Shown: positions 18,792 through 28,184, counted from the stretch's first letter. The stretch is 64,000 nucleotides of DNA from Oligoflexia bacterium (GCA_034439615.1 JAWXAT010000009.1:1-64000); one strand, 5' to 3'. Numbers and translations are program-made. Notes: generated by a model from the sequence alone, not told the origin.

Positions 18792-20317
18792 TTATTAAGC
18801 TTTGAATCAGCTTTTTCGCTTAAACTATTAAACTCAGAAAGTGCTTGTTCATATTCTGCTGGTGCTTTCTCAGCTTCAATGAGTTTGGTAGACATCGAGG
18901 GTGGTTTACCGTCTACCGAAACACCGTACTGAGTAATAACGATTATCTTTGATACTTCGCTAAGGGTAATGGAATATTCAAGCGCACCTTGAGCGTTTCG
19001 TTTTGATACCACTTTCATATCTTCAACAAGCCCTGAAACTGTACTTAGCGTGGGAGCCGTCTCAGCGGGAATGTTGTATTCCACAGGGTCTTTCTCAGGA
19101 AACGTCATACGTATAGGTAAGTTAACATCAATGCCGAATCCAAAAATTTTACTCATAATAAAAGTAATCCCGGCAAATGTAGCAATTGTAACAGTCCATT
19201 TACCATAAACATTAAGTGCTTTTGTCATTAGGAATTTTCGGATAAAACGTGGCTGGTATTTAAACCAATAGAATTTTTTAACCTGAATATCAATTAATGC
19301 AATTTTAAATTCTTCGTAAGCTCTTGGATGTTTAATAAACCATTGCTTTAGCTTTTCTTCTAGTTTGGGGTGATTTTTAAACCAGGTAAATTGCTTAAGA
19401 TCATAATTCGCCTTAAATAATCTTAGTTCTGAAGCATAAATTAAATCTGGGTCAAAGCGGTGTTTTGCCCAAACTAAAAATCTCCAGAGAACCGGACCAT
19501 AAATAATTACAGGTGCATAGTAGATTTTGAGCTCGGGGCTTTGTGTTGTTTCGCCAGTCTGTGAAGTTGATTGGGGGAGTAGTTCATTAAGGGCTTTTCT
19601 GTCAGCCTCATTAAGTTTATCGTAATTTGCCCGAATATTATCAAAGAGATCGCGATCTTTTGAACGGTCAAATTCGTTTTTCTTAAGCTTTTTTAATATT
19701 TTTTTAGTTTGTTCTTCTGAAATAACTTTTGTCTTAACATCAACTGGGCCTTGTGGTCTTTCGCTCTGCTCAACTAACCAGAGATAGCGAGACTTCTCGA
19801 ACTCATCAAGTTTGAGTTCAGTGCCGTGATCAATCACAGGCTTATTATTAAGCACGATTTCTTTTCCATTTTTCTTAACGAGTGTAATTTTATTGAGTCT
19901 AAACATGGCTCTATTTTGATAGCGACCATCAGTTAGGTATTCAAGTTGAAGCGTGCTGCCGTCGGGTAGTTTATCAGCAAGACTCATGACCCCTTTTTTC
20001 TCAAAATCTCTCGACTCAACTTCATAATTAAGAACGTCACCTGACGCTTCCATAAGATCTATAAAAGCCTCATGATTACTAAGTTTTGTATCAGGGCGAA
20101 TTAATGTTTGGAGTTCAAAACCCCGTAAGGAGAGTAGTTTGTTTTTTCCAAAAATTGATTTTGGCTGTTTAACTTTTTCATTACCAAAAGGAGTTTGAGC
20201 TTGCATGAGGGTGGCTTTACAATTTTCAGCGATATGTTTTTTATCTTTTTTCCCAGCATGAGACTCATACGGTACAAACAATAAGGAAATAATGACGGCA
20301 AATAAAAGTTTTTTCAT
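18788..20317 (-). CDS. Exported or membrane-anchored protein of unknown function
   Basis: 509 residues with a signal peptide (1-22, ending SHA) followed by a very basic GKKDKKH stretch. The middle is charged and helical (many Lys/Asp/Glu), residues about 330-370 are rich in aromatic-basic motifs (WFKNHPKLEEKLKQWF and WFKYQPRFIRKF look like loose repeats), and one membrane segment lies near 375-395 (VTIATFAGITFIM). I recognise no family. Overlaps the EamA gene by ATGA, so co-expressed. Confidence 0.6.
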   Translation of the reverse strand: MKKLLFAVIISLLFVPYESHAGKKDKKHIAENCKATLMQAQTPFGNEKVKQPKSIFGKNKLLSLRGFELQTLIRPDTKLSNHEAFIDLMEASGDVLNYEVESRDFEKKGVMSLADKLPDGSTLQLEYLTDGRYQNRAMFRLNKITLVKKNGKEIVLNNKPVIDHGTELKLDEFEKSRYLWLVEQSERPQGPVDVKTKVISEEQTKKILKKLKKNEFDRSKDRDLFDNIRANYDKLNEADRKALNELLPQSTSQTGETTQSPELKIYYAPVIIYGPVLWRFLVWAKHRFDPDLIYASELRLFKANYDLKQFTWFKNHPKLEEKLKQWFIKHPRAYEEFKIALIDIQVKKFYWFKYQPRFIRKFLMTKALNVYGKWTVTIATFAGITFIMSKIFGFGIDVNLPIRMTFPEKDPVEYNIPAETAPTLSTVSGLVEDMKVVSKRNAQGALEYSITLSEVSKIIVITQYGVSVDGKPPSMSTKLIEAEKAPAEYEQALSEFNSLSEKADSKLNK

Positions 20318-20422
20318 AGTGAAACGAACAATACTTTAAACTTAGGTAAATCACAACAATACAGCTTTAAAGTTGCGGCGTTTGAAAATTATTCAAGGTT
20401 GGCTCTGTTAAAGTTGATCATA

Positions 20423-20875
20423 TTAATGACAGAGAAATTTTCGAAGCCCATCAGAAATTTCGATAAGTTCACGTGTTTGCGCTCGCCGAGCCATCGGCCA
20501 TTCGTATATTCCAGTTCCCCAGACTTCTTTTGGAGTGTTGGCATAACGGGGAACAATATGAAAATGCAGGTGTGGTGTTTTATCTCCGATGCGAAATATA
20601 TAAACATGCTCGGCGTTTAAAATATTTTCTAAAGCGGCACTAATTTTTTGAATCCATATACCTAAATATTTAGCTTCATTTTCGTTTAGTTCTGAAGGGC
20701 GAGTAATGTGTCTCTTAAGCTCAATAATGATGTGACCAAAATAGGGGTTTGGTTGATTTTCGAGTAATGGAAAATGTGCGATAAAGAGCGCGTCATTTTC
20801 AAAAATTACTCCACCGGGCAGTGATTTAAGATCTTGATGTTTTTGGCAGACGCCACACTTATCGGTCGAGCTCAT
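20423..20875 (-). CDS. HIT-family nucleotide hydrolase
   Basis: 150 residues. The histidine triad reads HLHFHIVPR (His102, His104, His106), as in HIT proteins that hydrolyse or transfer nucleotide phosphoramidates and dinucleoside polyphosphates. A CGVC pair at residues 7-10 may bind zinc together with His residues, as in Hint/Fhit-like bacterial members. Substrate unknown. Single gene, divergent from the next. Confidence 0.85.
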   Translation of the reverse strand: MSSTDKCGVCQKHQDLKSLPGGVIFENDALFIAHFPLLENQPNPYFGHIIIELKRHITRPSELNENEAKYLGIWIQKISAALENILNAEHVYIFRIGDKTPHLHFHIVPRYANTPKEVWGTGIYEWPMARRAQTRELIEISDGLRKFLCH

Positions 20876-20945
20876 CTAGTGACGACTATCATGTTGACGC
20901 TCTAAAAACAACACGGTAAGACATCTACATATAGGGGAGTCGGGT

Positions 20946-21623
20946 ATGTTAAAAATCTTATTTTTACTGTTTCCGTTTATTGCCAGCGCACAAGTTGTTG
21001 AAGTAAATCCTCTGCATTCCACTCTTAAGTTTGAAACCTTAGTAACTAAAACTCTGGTCATTCTAAAAGAACATCGAACTACTATTGGTACTGAAACATA
21101 TAATTCAATTGTATCTGGTAAAGTTCGTGTTGATGAGTTCTCTGATTTTACTTTTGAAGACTATAAGCATTTTTTAATCGAATTTAGTGAACTGGTCAGC
21201 ACGAATAAACTTACTCTTGAAGATTACTCAACACTTCAAAATCCTAATTCTACAGCTTTAAAAATTATCGAAAACACAATTCAAGGTTTTGCCTATGGCA
21301 ATCGTATTTATATCAATGTTCGTGATCACACACCACTGCTGCTTGCTTCTACATTAGTTCATGAAGTGAATCATGTTTTGAACCAATCTGAAAAAGTGTA
21401 TTATAGGGGGCCTCGTCAGGCTTTTAGAGAAGAGTATCGCGCTTACTATGTTGAAGCCTTATTTATGGAACAAGACCTGTGGGATCCTAGGTTTTGCCGA
21501 ATGCTTAAAATTAAAGTTTTGGGTTTAGTGAATGACACAGATGAGCTAAATCCTGATGAATTTCCTGATAAGCCTGACGGAAAACTTATACCCAGTTTAA
21601 TAAACTGGGGTTACGGTGTTTAA
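20946..21623 (+). CDS. Secreted HExxH protein, predicted zinc metallopeptidase
   Basis: 225 residues with a signal peptide (1-15, ending ASA). The segment STLVHEVNHVLNQ gives HExxH at 139-143 and FREEYRAYY (Glu162/Glu163) supplies a plausible third ligand about 20 residues later, a gluzincin-like layout. No known peptidase family could be named. A GGGGAG ribosome site precedes the ATG. Divergent from the HIT gene and 45 bases before the collagen-like gene, perhaps co-transcribed. Confidence 0.65.
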   Translation: MLKILFLLFPFIASAQVVEVNPLHSTLKFETLVTKTLVILKEHRTTIGTETYNSIVSGKVRVDEFSDFTFEDYKHFLIEFSELVSTNKLTLEDYSTLQNPNSTALKIIENTIQGFAYGNRIYINVRDHTPLLLASTLVHEVNHVLNQSEKVYYRGPRQAFREEYRAYYVEALFMEQDLWDPRFCRMLKIKVLGLVNDTDELNPDEFPDKPDGKLIPSLINWGYGV

Positions 21624-21668
21624 AGTATAAATTGAATTTGCCTGCATGCGGGTAACTTTGGGGGAAAA

Positions 21669-23123
21669 ATGAAAAAACACATTTTAGTTTTCATATTAGC
21701 ATCGGTTTTTTCCAGCGTCGGAGTCGCATGGGCCGCATATCAATTTGGTTATGATGGTTATGATGGCCGAGATGGATCCTCGGGGCAACAAGGTCGCGAT
21801 GGCCAAAGTGTCACCGTAAAAGCGAGTGGTCAAGCCGAGTCTTTAGTATTACGAGGTGAAGATGGAAGTGAGGGTTACAACGCAGAAAATGGTTCTCACG
21901 CATCAAGCTGTTGGCAAGGTCGACCAGAATATAACCTTGTCGGGGCTAGGGGTGGCGATGCTGGAAACGGTGGTCACGGCGGAAGTGGTGGTGATGGGGG
22001 CGATGTTCTTGCGTATTACGATAATCCCGCACATTTAAAAACAATTCTTGTTGATGCAGCCCCTGGTCGTGGGGCCTACGGTGGTCAAGGCGGTTATTTT
22101 CCTGGCAATGGTTGTCGTTGTGAAGTTTCAACTTGGTACATTAGAAAATGCGAAACACATTATCAAAGTGTAACAACTTGCAAACCAGTTGGTTGCACAC
22201 AGGGTTCTCAAGGGTGCACATGCACAACAACGCAACAGCCTTACCAAGTTTGCACAGACCATCGCTATTACTGTAACGATGGGCGTGATGGTAATTTTGG
22301 TAGAAATGGAATAAGCGGTGTAAATGGATCTTACGGCACACTTCGTTTGGTTCCGCGCTTACAAGATTTAGAAGAAACAAATTCAAGTGCAAGTATCTCC
22401 GTTTCAAATATTTTAGCTGGTAACACAACACTTGATCGTCATGATTGGGCTCAACGCCAAGGAGCTGCAAATTTATTTCAAGCGGGTTCACGCGTTCAAG
22501 ATAGCTATAGTCAATGGGTTGGAAAAACTATGAAGACTATTTCATTTAAATGGCTTGATAGTAGACGACAACCTTCATATTTCCCTCAAAGTTCATTTGA
22601 ATTAGATCTTGAAGGTCAAGAAATTCTGGTTCGTGGATCAAGTAATCTTTGGCATACACATTCTCAAGAAGTTTTGGGTAATCACAAAACGTATACTGTG
22701 ATAAATGCCATTCGTGATTCTGAAGTGGCAAATATGCGAATCATTGAAGTTGAAGGAAAACTTAAGGATTTAAATCTTGTTATAGAAGACCTTTCAGATG
22801 TTTCAGATTTGGTGAGCACAAAAGTTTTAGTGAAATCTGAGTGGGAGCTAGAAGCCGGTGGTGACTTTGAGGGTTGGTTACCAGAAAATTTAATTACTCG
22901 TCAGGGAAATAAGATTTACATTAATTTTGGTGGCATATCTGGCATCAAGGCAAAGAAGTTTGCAAAATACTTTGGAGAAAAATTTGAAGTAGATATCAAA
23001 ATCCAAAGAGAGTTTGCTCGGCGTGCAAAGTATGTGACTAAAGATGAGTTGCCAGTATTTGAATTGAAAAAAGATCTCAAAAAACCACTGCCTCTTGAGA
23101 TTAAAATGGATGATGAATTTTAA
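21669..23123 (+). CDS. Secreted Gly-rich collagen-like, Cys-rich protein of unknown function
   Basis: 484 residues. After a signal peptide (1-22) residues about 28-44 are short Gly-X-Y collagen-like triplets (GYDGYDGRDGSSGQQGRDG). A second Gly-rich tract (GGDAGNGGHGGSGGDGGD) follows near 98-115. Residues about 150-205 hold ten cysteines, including CKPVGC and CTC, likely disulfide-linked. The last 280 residues form a Gly-poor domain without a recognised family. It may be an extracellular structural or adhesive protein. Its stop overlaps the convergent DUF2779 gene by 4 bases. Confidence 0.65.
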   Translation: MKKHILVFILASVFSSVGVAWAAYQFGYDGYDGRDGSSGQQGRDGQSVTVKASGQAESLVLRGEDGSEGYNAENGSHASSCWQGRPEYNLVGARGGDAGNGGHGGSGGDGGDVLAYYDNPAHLKTILVDAAPGRGAYGGQGGYFPGNGCRCEVSTWYIRKCETHYQSVTTCKPVGCTQGSQGCTCTTTQQPYQVCTDHRYYCNDGRDGNFGRNGISGVNGSYGTLRLVPRLQDLEETNSSASISVSNILAGNTTLDRHDWAQRQGAANLFQAGSRVQDSYSQWVGKTMKTISFKWLDSRRQPSYFPQSSFELDLEGQEILVRGSSNLWHTHSQEVLGNHKTYTVINAIRDSEVANMRIIEVEGKLKDLNLVIEDLSDVSDLVSTKVLVKSEWELEAGGDFEGWLPENLITRQGNKIYINFGGISGIKAKKFAKYFGEKFEVDIKIQREFARRAKYVTKDELPVFELKKDLKKPLPLEIKMDDEF

Positions 23124-24595
23124 TTAATTTTACTTAGCCATTGAACAAGCTCCACCATCGCCAGCGTATCTTGTCTGCAGTAAGCGACAAGGGAATGGTA
23201 GAGCTTTTCTTTTTCTTCTTGTTTTAGTGTTCCAAAAGCCATTTTCATAAACGCTTGTTGTGCTTGTTCGCCATGTTGAACCTCAAGATTTTTGTAACTG
23301 AGTTTTTCACCTATAATAGCAGGAGCTACACTTTTGATTCCAAAGCTTCCTAAAAAAGCAGGATCATAAACTGAGTTTCTAAAAATCGGTAGCGGATCAA
23401 CCAGACGTGAGGCAAAATCTTCAAGTGCTTTAGAATATTTTGGAAAATCGTCCGCTAAATCTCTCATCACACCTGCTTCAAAGGCCTTGTTGTAGGCAAC
23501 GATACTTCCTTTTTCACCAACACCATTGACTAAAGCTTTTGCAAATTCGTCGCGTGGGTCTGATGAGTCTTTGTGTAAGTATTCAAAGTGGGTGAGTTTG
23601 TTATCAGTGGTCAATATATGGCAGCTAAACTGAAAAGGAACTTGTTGGTAGGGGCTCGTGCCATCATAGAGTGGTAAAGCGCTGCCAATGGTTTCAAAAT
23701 CTAAGAAATAAAGTGGGTATTCCCATTCTTTAAGTGAAGTTTTGATATTTTGAACATCAACCCAACGTTTTTTAGTTTGCAAAACTTCAACAGCTTTTTG
23801 TTGTTTGTTTTTAAAGTCTGAAAGTTTTAGTTTGTCGATTTCAAAAATTCCTTTTGAGTAAAACTCCCACGCTCGTTGCCCAATGGCGGGAATATCAAAC
23901 ACACTTGGTGTTGGGATGTGCTTCCAGCATTCACTGACAAATGGGCATTCGTAGGGAGAATAACAATGGGGGCCTATTTCTTTTTTTGGTTCAATAGCAT
24001 TTTCGATGATTTGTTTGAGAGGCGTGATTGTTTTCTCAATATTGTAAATTGCAAGTTCAACAGGTTTTGTGATGTTTTCAATATTAAAAAGTTTATCTAA
24101 ATCAGGCGCAATGCATGCATTATCAATATGCATGAGTGAAAACTTATCTGCCTTAAAGCCAGCATTTCTTAAAACCCAACTTTGAATAGCTACATCGGTA
24201 ATATGTTCATCTTTAACTTTTGTTGAGCTTTTAACTTCGATCACATGCCAAGGTGAATTTGCATTTTTGCGCGTGAGAATATCGATGCGGGCAGTGAAGT
24301 TTTCAAATTTAAATGTCGCTTCAAAAAGTGTATTTTTACCAGCTTTAATTGCTTCTTGAGTAAGGTAGATGGATTTATCTGTGTCCCAATATTCAGCGTC
24401 AATTAATACTCCATCGGGAAATTTTTTTTGTGCAAATACTCCGATTTTATTACCTTCGTCAAAACGGGCTTGCGTTGCTGCATCTGCTTTTGCTTCAAGT
24501 TCTGGTTTAAAGACGGTGAGGTACAGACTCTTCTCGCATTGAAGGCCGCGCATAATTCGAGACTTAGATAAGGTCTTTGATTTGGGGTAATTCAT
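23120..24595 (-). CDS. DUF2779 protein with PD-(D/E)XK-type and exonuclease-like domains
   Basis: 491 residues. The N-terminal half resembles the Cas4/RecB-like nuclease fold: LSKSRIMRGLQCEKSLYL, the acidic and EVKSS motif (VIEVKSSTKVKD), and CPFVSECW, which can help hold an iron-sulfur cluster. The C-terminal half is DUF2779: YFLDFETIGSALPLYDGTSP and PFQFSCHIL with a DEDD-like Asp/Glu pair, resembling RNase H-fold exonucleases, and late CRQDTLAMVELV. A nucleic-acid-processing role is likely; the pathway is unknown. Confidence 0.82.
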   Translation of the reverse strand: MNYPKSKTLSKSRIMRGLQCEKSLYLTVFKPELEAKADAATQARFDEGNKIGVFAQKKFPDGVLIDAEYWDTDKSIYLTQEAIKAGKNTLFEATFKFENFTARIDILTRKNANSPWHVIEVKSSTKVKDEHITDVAIQSWVLRNAGFKADKFSLMHIDNACIAPDLDKLFNIENITKPVELAIYNIEKTITPLKQIIENAIEPKKEIGPHCYSPYECPFVSECWKHIPTPSVFDIPAIGQRAWEFYSKGIFEIDKLKLSDFKNKQQKAVEVLQTKKRWVDVQNIKTSLKEWEYPLYFLDFETIGSALPLYDGTSPYQQVPFQFSCHILTTDNKLTHFEYLHKDSSDPRDEFAKALVNGVGEKGSIVAYNKAFEAGVMRDLADDFPKYSKALEDFASRLVDPLPIFRNSVYDPAFLGSFGIKSVAPAIIGEKLSYKNLEVQHGEQAQQAFMKMAFGTLKQEEKEKLYHSLVAYCRQDTLAMVELVQWLSKIN

Positions 24596-24606
24596 GTGTC
24601 TCCATA

Positions 24607-25485
24607 TTATATGCTGAGGTCTAATCGCAGTAATTCGTCGGTTTGTTTTTGTACAGCTTTTAGTTTAGTAATAATCTCTGGCCATTCTAATTTTAGCCCA
24701 CGTGTGATCGGGTCAATGTGTATTGGGTAATAGAAATTAAACGGATCTTTTTCTCGTGGTATTGCAATCTGTATATAAAAAAGTCCGGGAGTAATTTTTC
24801 TAGCAGGTAATATGTTAAATTTTAGCTGGTCTTTTGCATTTTCTAAATGATTTATCACTAAACTGAGCAAATCCTTAGATACATTTGCAAATGAGGCAGC
24901 GTCTTTTTTGATTTCAACTGTTGTTTTTTGGCCCACATTAATTTTTAAGTATTCAAGTTGTTCTGTGAACCGAGCTGTATCTGAGTATGCTGTAGCCTCG
25001 TCTGACTGAAAATGTGTTGAGTAATCTTTGGGTAAACGAGGGTCTAGAATGCCACTTGCTGCTTTAAATCGCAGTGCTCTTAAGAGTGAAATTCCATCAG
25101 ATGTTTTAATAATCTCTGCATCGGTTCGTGCATGAATCATCTCACGACTTAGTGCCATCACCTTGCGAATCAATGTGACTTTTGGGTTGAGAAGTATGCT
25201 TTGAGGGCTTGAGATGTATACTGAGTCTGCATAGCCATAAGGTGCCCAGTTGCCTGACCACTCGGTAACAGTTAATTTCAAATCTGTTTCTGCAATTGTT
25301 TTTAATGGCATAAAGAGTGTTATCCATTGGGCTTCATCTTTATAGGCTTCAATATTAAGCAAAAAGTTGCATGCTACAAAATTTGAATCAGCTCTGGCGG
25401 GCAAAACAACCAAACTAATGAGTAAAATGAATAAGCCCATGATTGGTTTCACTGTTCTTTTTTTAAACACGTGTCTAAACTCCAT
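24607..25485 (-). CDS. Secreted protein of unknown function
   Basis: 292 residues. A hydrophobic signal (about 12-32, ending PARA) is preceded by a basic stretch. The rest contains LMALSREMIHARTDAEI-like helical segments but no recognised motif; MIHARTDAE resembles, yet does not match, an HExxH site. It sits 11 bases upstream of the DUF2779 gene on the same strand and may share its transcript. Confidence 0.55.
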   Translation of the reverse strand: MEFRHVFKKRTVKPIMGLFILLISLVVLPARADSNFVACNFLLNIEAYKDEAQWITLFMPLKTIAETDLKLTVTEWSGNWAPYGYADSVYISSPQSILLNPKVTLIRKVMALSREMIHARTDAEIIKTSDGISLLRALRFKAASGILDPRLPKDYSTHFQSDEATAYSDTARFTEQLEYLKINVGQKTTVEIKKDAASFANVSKDLLSLVINHLENAKDQLKFNILPARKITPGLFYIQIAIPREKDPFNFYYPIHIDPITRGLKLEWPEIITKLKAVQKQTDELLRLDLSI

Positions 25486-25590
25486 ACAGTGATTTAACTG
25501 TTTTCTTATTAAATCTAATACGACTTAGTAAGCTTGAGTGATTTGTTATCTATCAATTCACATATTTGGATTTTCAATATTGAGGCCATA

Positions 25591-25881
25591 ATGAATATCT
25601 GTGAACGTTGCGGTCAGAAATTTGGATGCGGAATAAAAACGGGGAGCTGTTGGTGTCAGAAAACAGCCTCTCTTGTACCAATTCCAAAACAATATAAAGA
25701 TTGTCTGTGTTCCCCTTGCCTTGAGACTTTTACAAAATCTTCAGCAGCTGCAGTAGGCATTGGAGGGCTCATCGAGGGTGAAGATTTTTATTACGAAAAT
25801 GGCCTCATGGTTTTTACCCAAAGCTATCATCTAAAAAAGGGTGAATGTTGCAAGAATGATTGTCGGCATTGCCCGTATTGA
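25591..25881 (+). CDS. Cysteine-rich CWC plus DUF5522 fusion protein
   Basis: 96 residues from the ATG at 25591 (GAGG 5 bases upstream); an earlier in-frame start adds 19 unlikely residues. The N-terminal part is the cysteine-rich CWC domain: CERCGQKFGCG, then SCWCQK and CLCSPC. The C-terminal part NGLMVFTQSYHLKKGECC then CRHCPY is the DUF5522 signature. These domains often occur as separate neighbouring genes, so the fusion supports a joint function, probably zinc binding. Function unknown. Confidence 0.75.
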   Translation: MNICERCGQKFGCGIKTGSCWCQKTASLVPIPKQYKDCLCSPCLETFTKSSAAAVGIGGLIEGEDFYYENGLMVFTQSYHLKKGECCKNDCRHCPY

Positions 25882-25937
25882 TCGCGGGCGGCATATGAGT
25901 TGCTGGATAACTTTATTCAGGAGATGGGAGATAACTC

Positions 25938-26192
25938 ATGAAAAAATTATATCTAGTTTTGATGGTTTTTGTAACCTTGATCACGGGCTCAGCTTTTGGA
26001 GCTGTAAAATGCTTCGCTATTCTACAAAACTCAGAGTCGAATCTGGTTTTTGAAGGAAACTGGCATGGGGGCTTACTCGTATGCAGGCGTGCGAAGGCTT
26101 CGGCTAAGTTGGCCTGTGAGGCATCCACAGCTTCTGCATGTAGTGTAATTGAATGTATAAATCAGTTTGAAGAAAGGGGAGTTTGTAAGTGA
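25938..26192 (+). CDS. Small secreted cysteine-containing protein
   Basis: 84 residues. Signal peptide 1-21 (ending AFG), then a short mature chain with six cysteines (VKCFA, LVCRR, LACEA, SACSV, IECIN, GVCK). GGAG ribosome site upstream. No family recognised. Probably a disulfide-stabilised periplasmic or secreted protein. Confidence 0.55.
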   Translation: MKKLYLVLMVFVTLITGSAFGAVKCFAILQNSESNLVFEGNWHGGLLVCRRAKASAKLACEASTASACSVIECINQFEERGVCK

Positions 26193-26219
26193 ACCTTCAC
26201 TTATAAATCCCCAGCGTGA

Positions 26220-26795
26220 TTATTTTTTTACAACGCAGTGTTTTTCTTTTACTGAGCAAGGTCGTCCATGGATATAGTCATTGAGCGCTTGTACTTGAGG
26301 CTTAAGTTGTCGGTGCAAAAACATCCATTTTCCAAGATCATACATAACATCGGTGGCCTCTTTAACACTTAGGCCCTGATATTTCATTTGGTAATATGCA
26401 GCTAGTCGACCTGTGCGGTGGCATCCACAACTGCAACGAAAGGCAATCTTTTTGCCTTGGGCTTGTGCATCTTTTACCCAATTATCAAAGTCGCGCAAAA
26501 AACTCTCACTCATCGGAATTTTAGCTGATTGGCTTTCATTGTAGACAACCTTGAGTGTTGGGCAAGCACCTTGATGTTTAAATTCATATTTTTCTGCTGT
26601 TCCAGAAAGAACTGTCATTTCTTGAATTCCAAGTTTACAAAATTCTTTCATGTCTTTTTCGCTAGGTCGACTGGTTCGATATATTGCAAAGCCAGTTGTT
26701 GGATTTGAATCTATTAAATGTAAATTGTTAGCATTCGCTGTTGAGTTTAATCCTAATGCAATAAAACAAAAAGCAATCCACTTAGAATGAATCAT
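26220..26795 (-). CDS. Exported cysteine-dependent (CX5R) protein phosphatase-like protein
   Basis: 191 residues with a signal peptide (1-22, ending ANA). The P-loop reads AFRCSCGCHRTGRLAAYY: Cys121, five residues, Arg127, as in tyrosine/dual-specificity phosphatases, with the usual small residues replaced by extra cysteines. The preceding FAIYRTSRPSEKDMKEF matches the region before the P-loop in DSP-like phosphatases. It could act on phosphoproteins or phosphoinositides outside the cytoplasm, possibly in host contact (inference). Confidence 0.72.
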   Translation of the reverse strand: MIHSKWIAFCFIALGLNSTANANNLHLIDSNPTTGFAIYRTSRPSEKDMKEFCKLGIQEMTVLSGTAEKYEFKHQGACPTLKVVYNESQSAKIPMSESFLRDFDNWVKDAQAQGKKIAFRCSCGCHRTGRLAAYYQMKYQGLSVKEATDVMYDLGKWMFLHRQLKPQVQALNDYIHGRPCSVKEKHCVVKK

Positions 26796-26926
26796 ATTTT
26801 TTCTCCTCCATGAGAGTTATAAAACTAACGCCTGATTATTTATTATCGAGCTAAGTTGGCCTTATTTTGAAATAATGTGTTTTGTTTTAGAATTTTTAGA
26901 CGAAAGTCGGCGGGTCTTTAGTAATG

Positions 26927-26957
26927 ATATGAGCCAGACTTTTTGCCTGGCTCATAT
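26927..26957. terminator. Hairpin between the phosphatase and the cytochrome operon
   Basis: ATATGAGCCAG (26927-26937) pairs with CTGGCTCATAT (26947-26957). A T-rich tract follows only on the plus strand. It lies beyond the end of the minus-strand operon at 27042 and may terminate or 3'-stabilise its transcript. Confidence 0.5.
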
Positions 26958-27041
26958 TTTACTTAATAGTAATTTATGAGGTGTGTAAAGAATTATAATT
27001 TGAGTGTAGATAATGCCAGAATGTACAAAGAATGAATGATA

Positions 27042-28163
27042 TCACGGGTAGAAATTCATCATGAGCCAGGCTACATCGATGTACTGAGAGAACTGCGAAA
27101 CTCTCAACTGCTTTTGCCAATAGAGATTAAATTCGAAATGCGGTCTTGGAAACCACTGTGTGCCTATTCCGTAAGCTCTAGAAACAGTGTTGCTATCATT
27201 AAGATTTAGCTGTGAATATTCTTGAGTCACGTATCCGTGAAAACCTTGTATGAATTCATAGTTGAGGCGTTGGTAATTTACAAAGCCTGGCAAAGTTTCT
27301 GGTAAACTTTTTGATTTATAACTTTGATAATCAAATTCTGAGAGCAAGAAAAACTTTTGCGTAAAACCCAAAATAAAAAACGGACCCGCTACATGCCTAG
27401 ATGCAGTGTTGTTTTCGCCGTAAAAATAACTAACCCCTGCTTTATACCGCTCCATAAAGAAATAGCTAACTGAACTGCTCAAGCCCTTTTCACGATTTAA
27501 ACGAGTTGCATCGGGGCGACCGAAAAGACCTGTAAGATAGGCATTAAGGTTCTCACCTAAGTATGAAGCTTCAAGATTGTAAGTCTCAGTTCCTTGATTA
27601 AATCCAAGACCTGAATCATTGCCCTTAGTAACAGCATTGTGTTCAGGCATATTGATGCCAAAGTTATGGAGAAACTTGCCTGCTCGCAAGTGAACTTCTT
27701 CAGTGGGCTTATAAATTAAAAAATGTCGCCGGCTAAAGAATTCGCCTTTTTGAGGTGGTGTATGAATACTTCTCTGAACGCCGCCTGAAACAACTCCCGC
27801 CCATTTTTCAGATGTGGCAGCCATTTCAAGGTCAGTTTGCATCGGAAAAAATGCAGCTTCTCTGAGTGTTGGGGTATCTCGATAAATTTGAAGGAATCTT
27901 AAATCACCTCCGCCATGTATCCATGTTGGAAACTTAATTGCTCCATAGGCGAATGCGCCTTCACCCTCGCGACCCCAAGTTGAAAGAACCTCTTTAGTGA
28001 GTTCGCGACCGTAAGGTGTAAGCACCCCGCCGCCTGACGGACTTACGTGACAGGAAATACAGTTAACGTAGCCGTGTCTTACCATTTCTGGAAAGCCAAC
28101 AGCTTCGTTTGGTCGAAGAAAAATACACACTGTTAAAAAAAATATTATTTTCATCATTACCAT
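27042..28163 (-). CDS. Exported protein with N-terminal c-heme motif and predicted beta-barrel
   Basis: 373 residues with a signal peptide (about 1-22). Directly after it comes CISCH (Cys35, Cys38, His39), a c-type heme attachment motif, with SPSGGGVLTPYGR. From about residue 70 the chain alternates polar and aromatic residues in short strands (LRFLQIYRDT, YKAGVSYFYGEN, FEFNLYWQKQL) and ends NFYP, consistent with an outer-membrane barrel. No catalytic family recognised. Last gene of a four-gene exported operon with cytochrome and cupredoxin-like partners, so an electron- or metal-related outer-membrane role is plausible. Confidence 0.62.
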   Translation of the reverse strand: MVMMKIIFFLTVCIFLRPNEAVGFPEMVRHGYVNCISCHVSPSGGGVLTPYGRELTKEVLSTWGREGEGAFAYGAIKFPTWIHGGGDLRFLQIYRDTPTLREAAFFPMQTDLEMAATSEKWAGVVSGGVQRSIHTPPQKGEFFSRRHFLIYKPTEEVHLRAGKFLHNFGINMPEHNAVTKGNDSGLGFNQGTETYNLEASYLGENLNAYLTGLFGRPDATRLNREKGLSSSVSYFFMERYKAGVSYFYGENNTASRHVAGPFFILGFTQKFFLLSEFDYQSYKSKSLPETLPGFVNYQRLNYEFIQGFHGYVTQEYSQLNLNDSNTVSRAYGIGTQWFPRPHFEFNLYWQKQLRVSQFSQYIDVAWLMMNFYP

Positions 28164-28184
28164 CTACCAGTGATAGAGCCCGCA

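Noticed and set aside
24607-25485. Metallopeptidase site in REMIHARTDAE.
   Set aside because: It lacks the HExxH pattern, so no catalytic claim is made.
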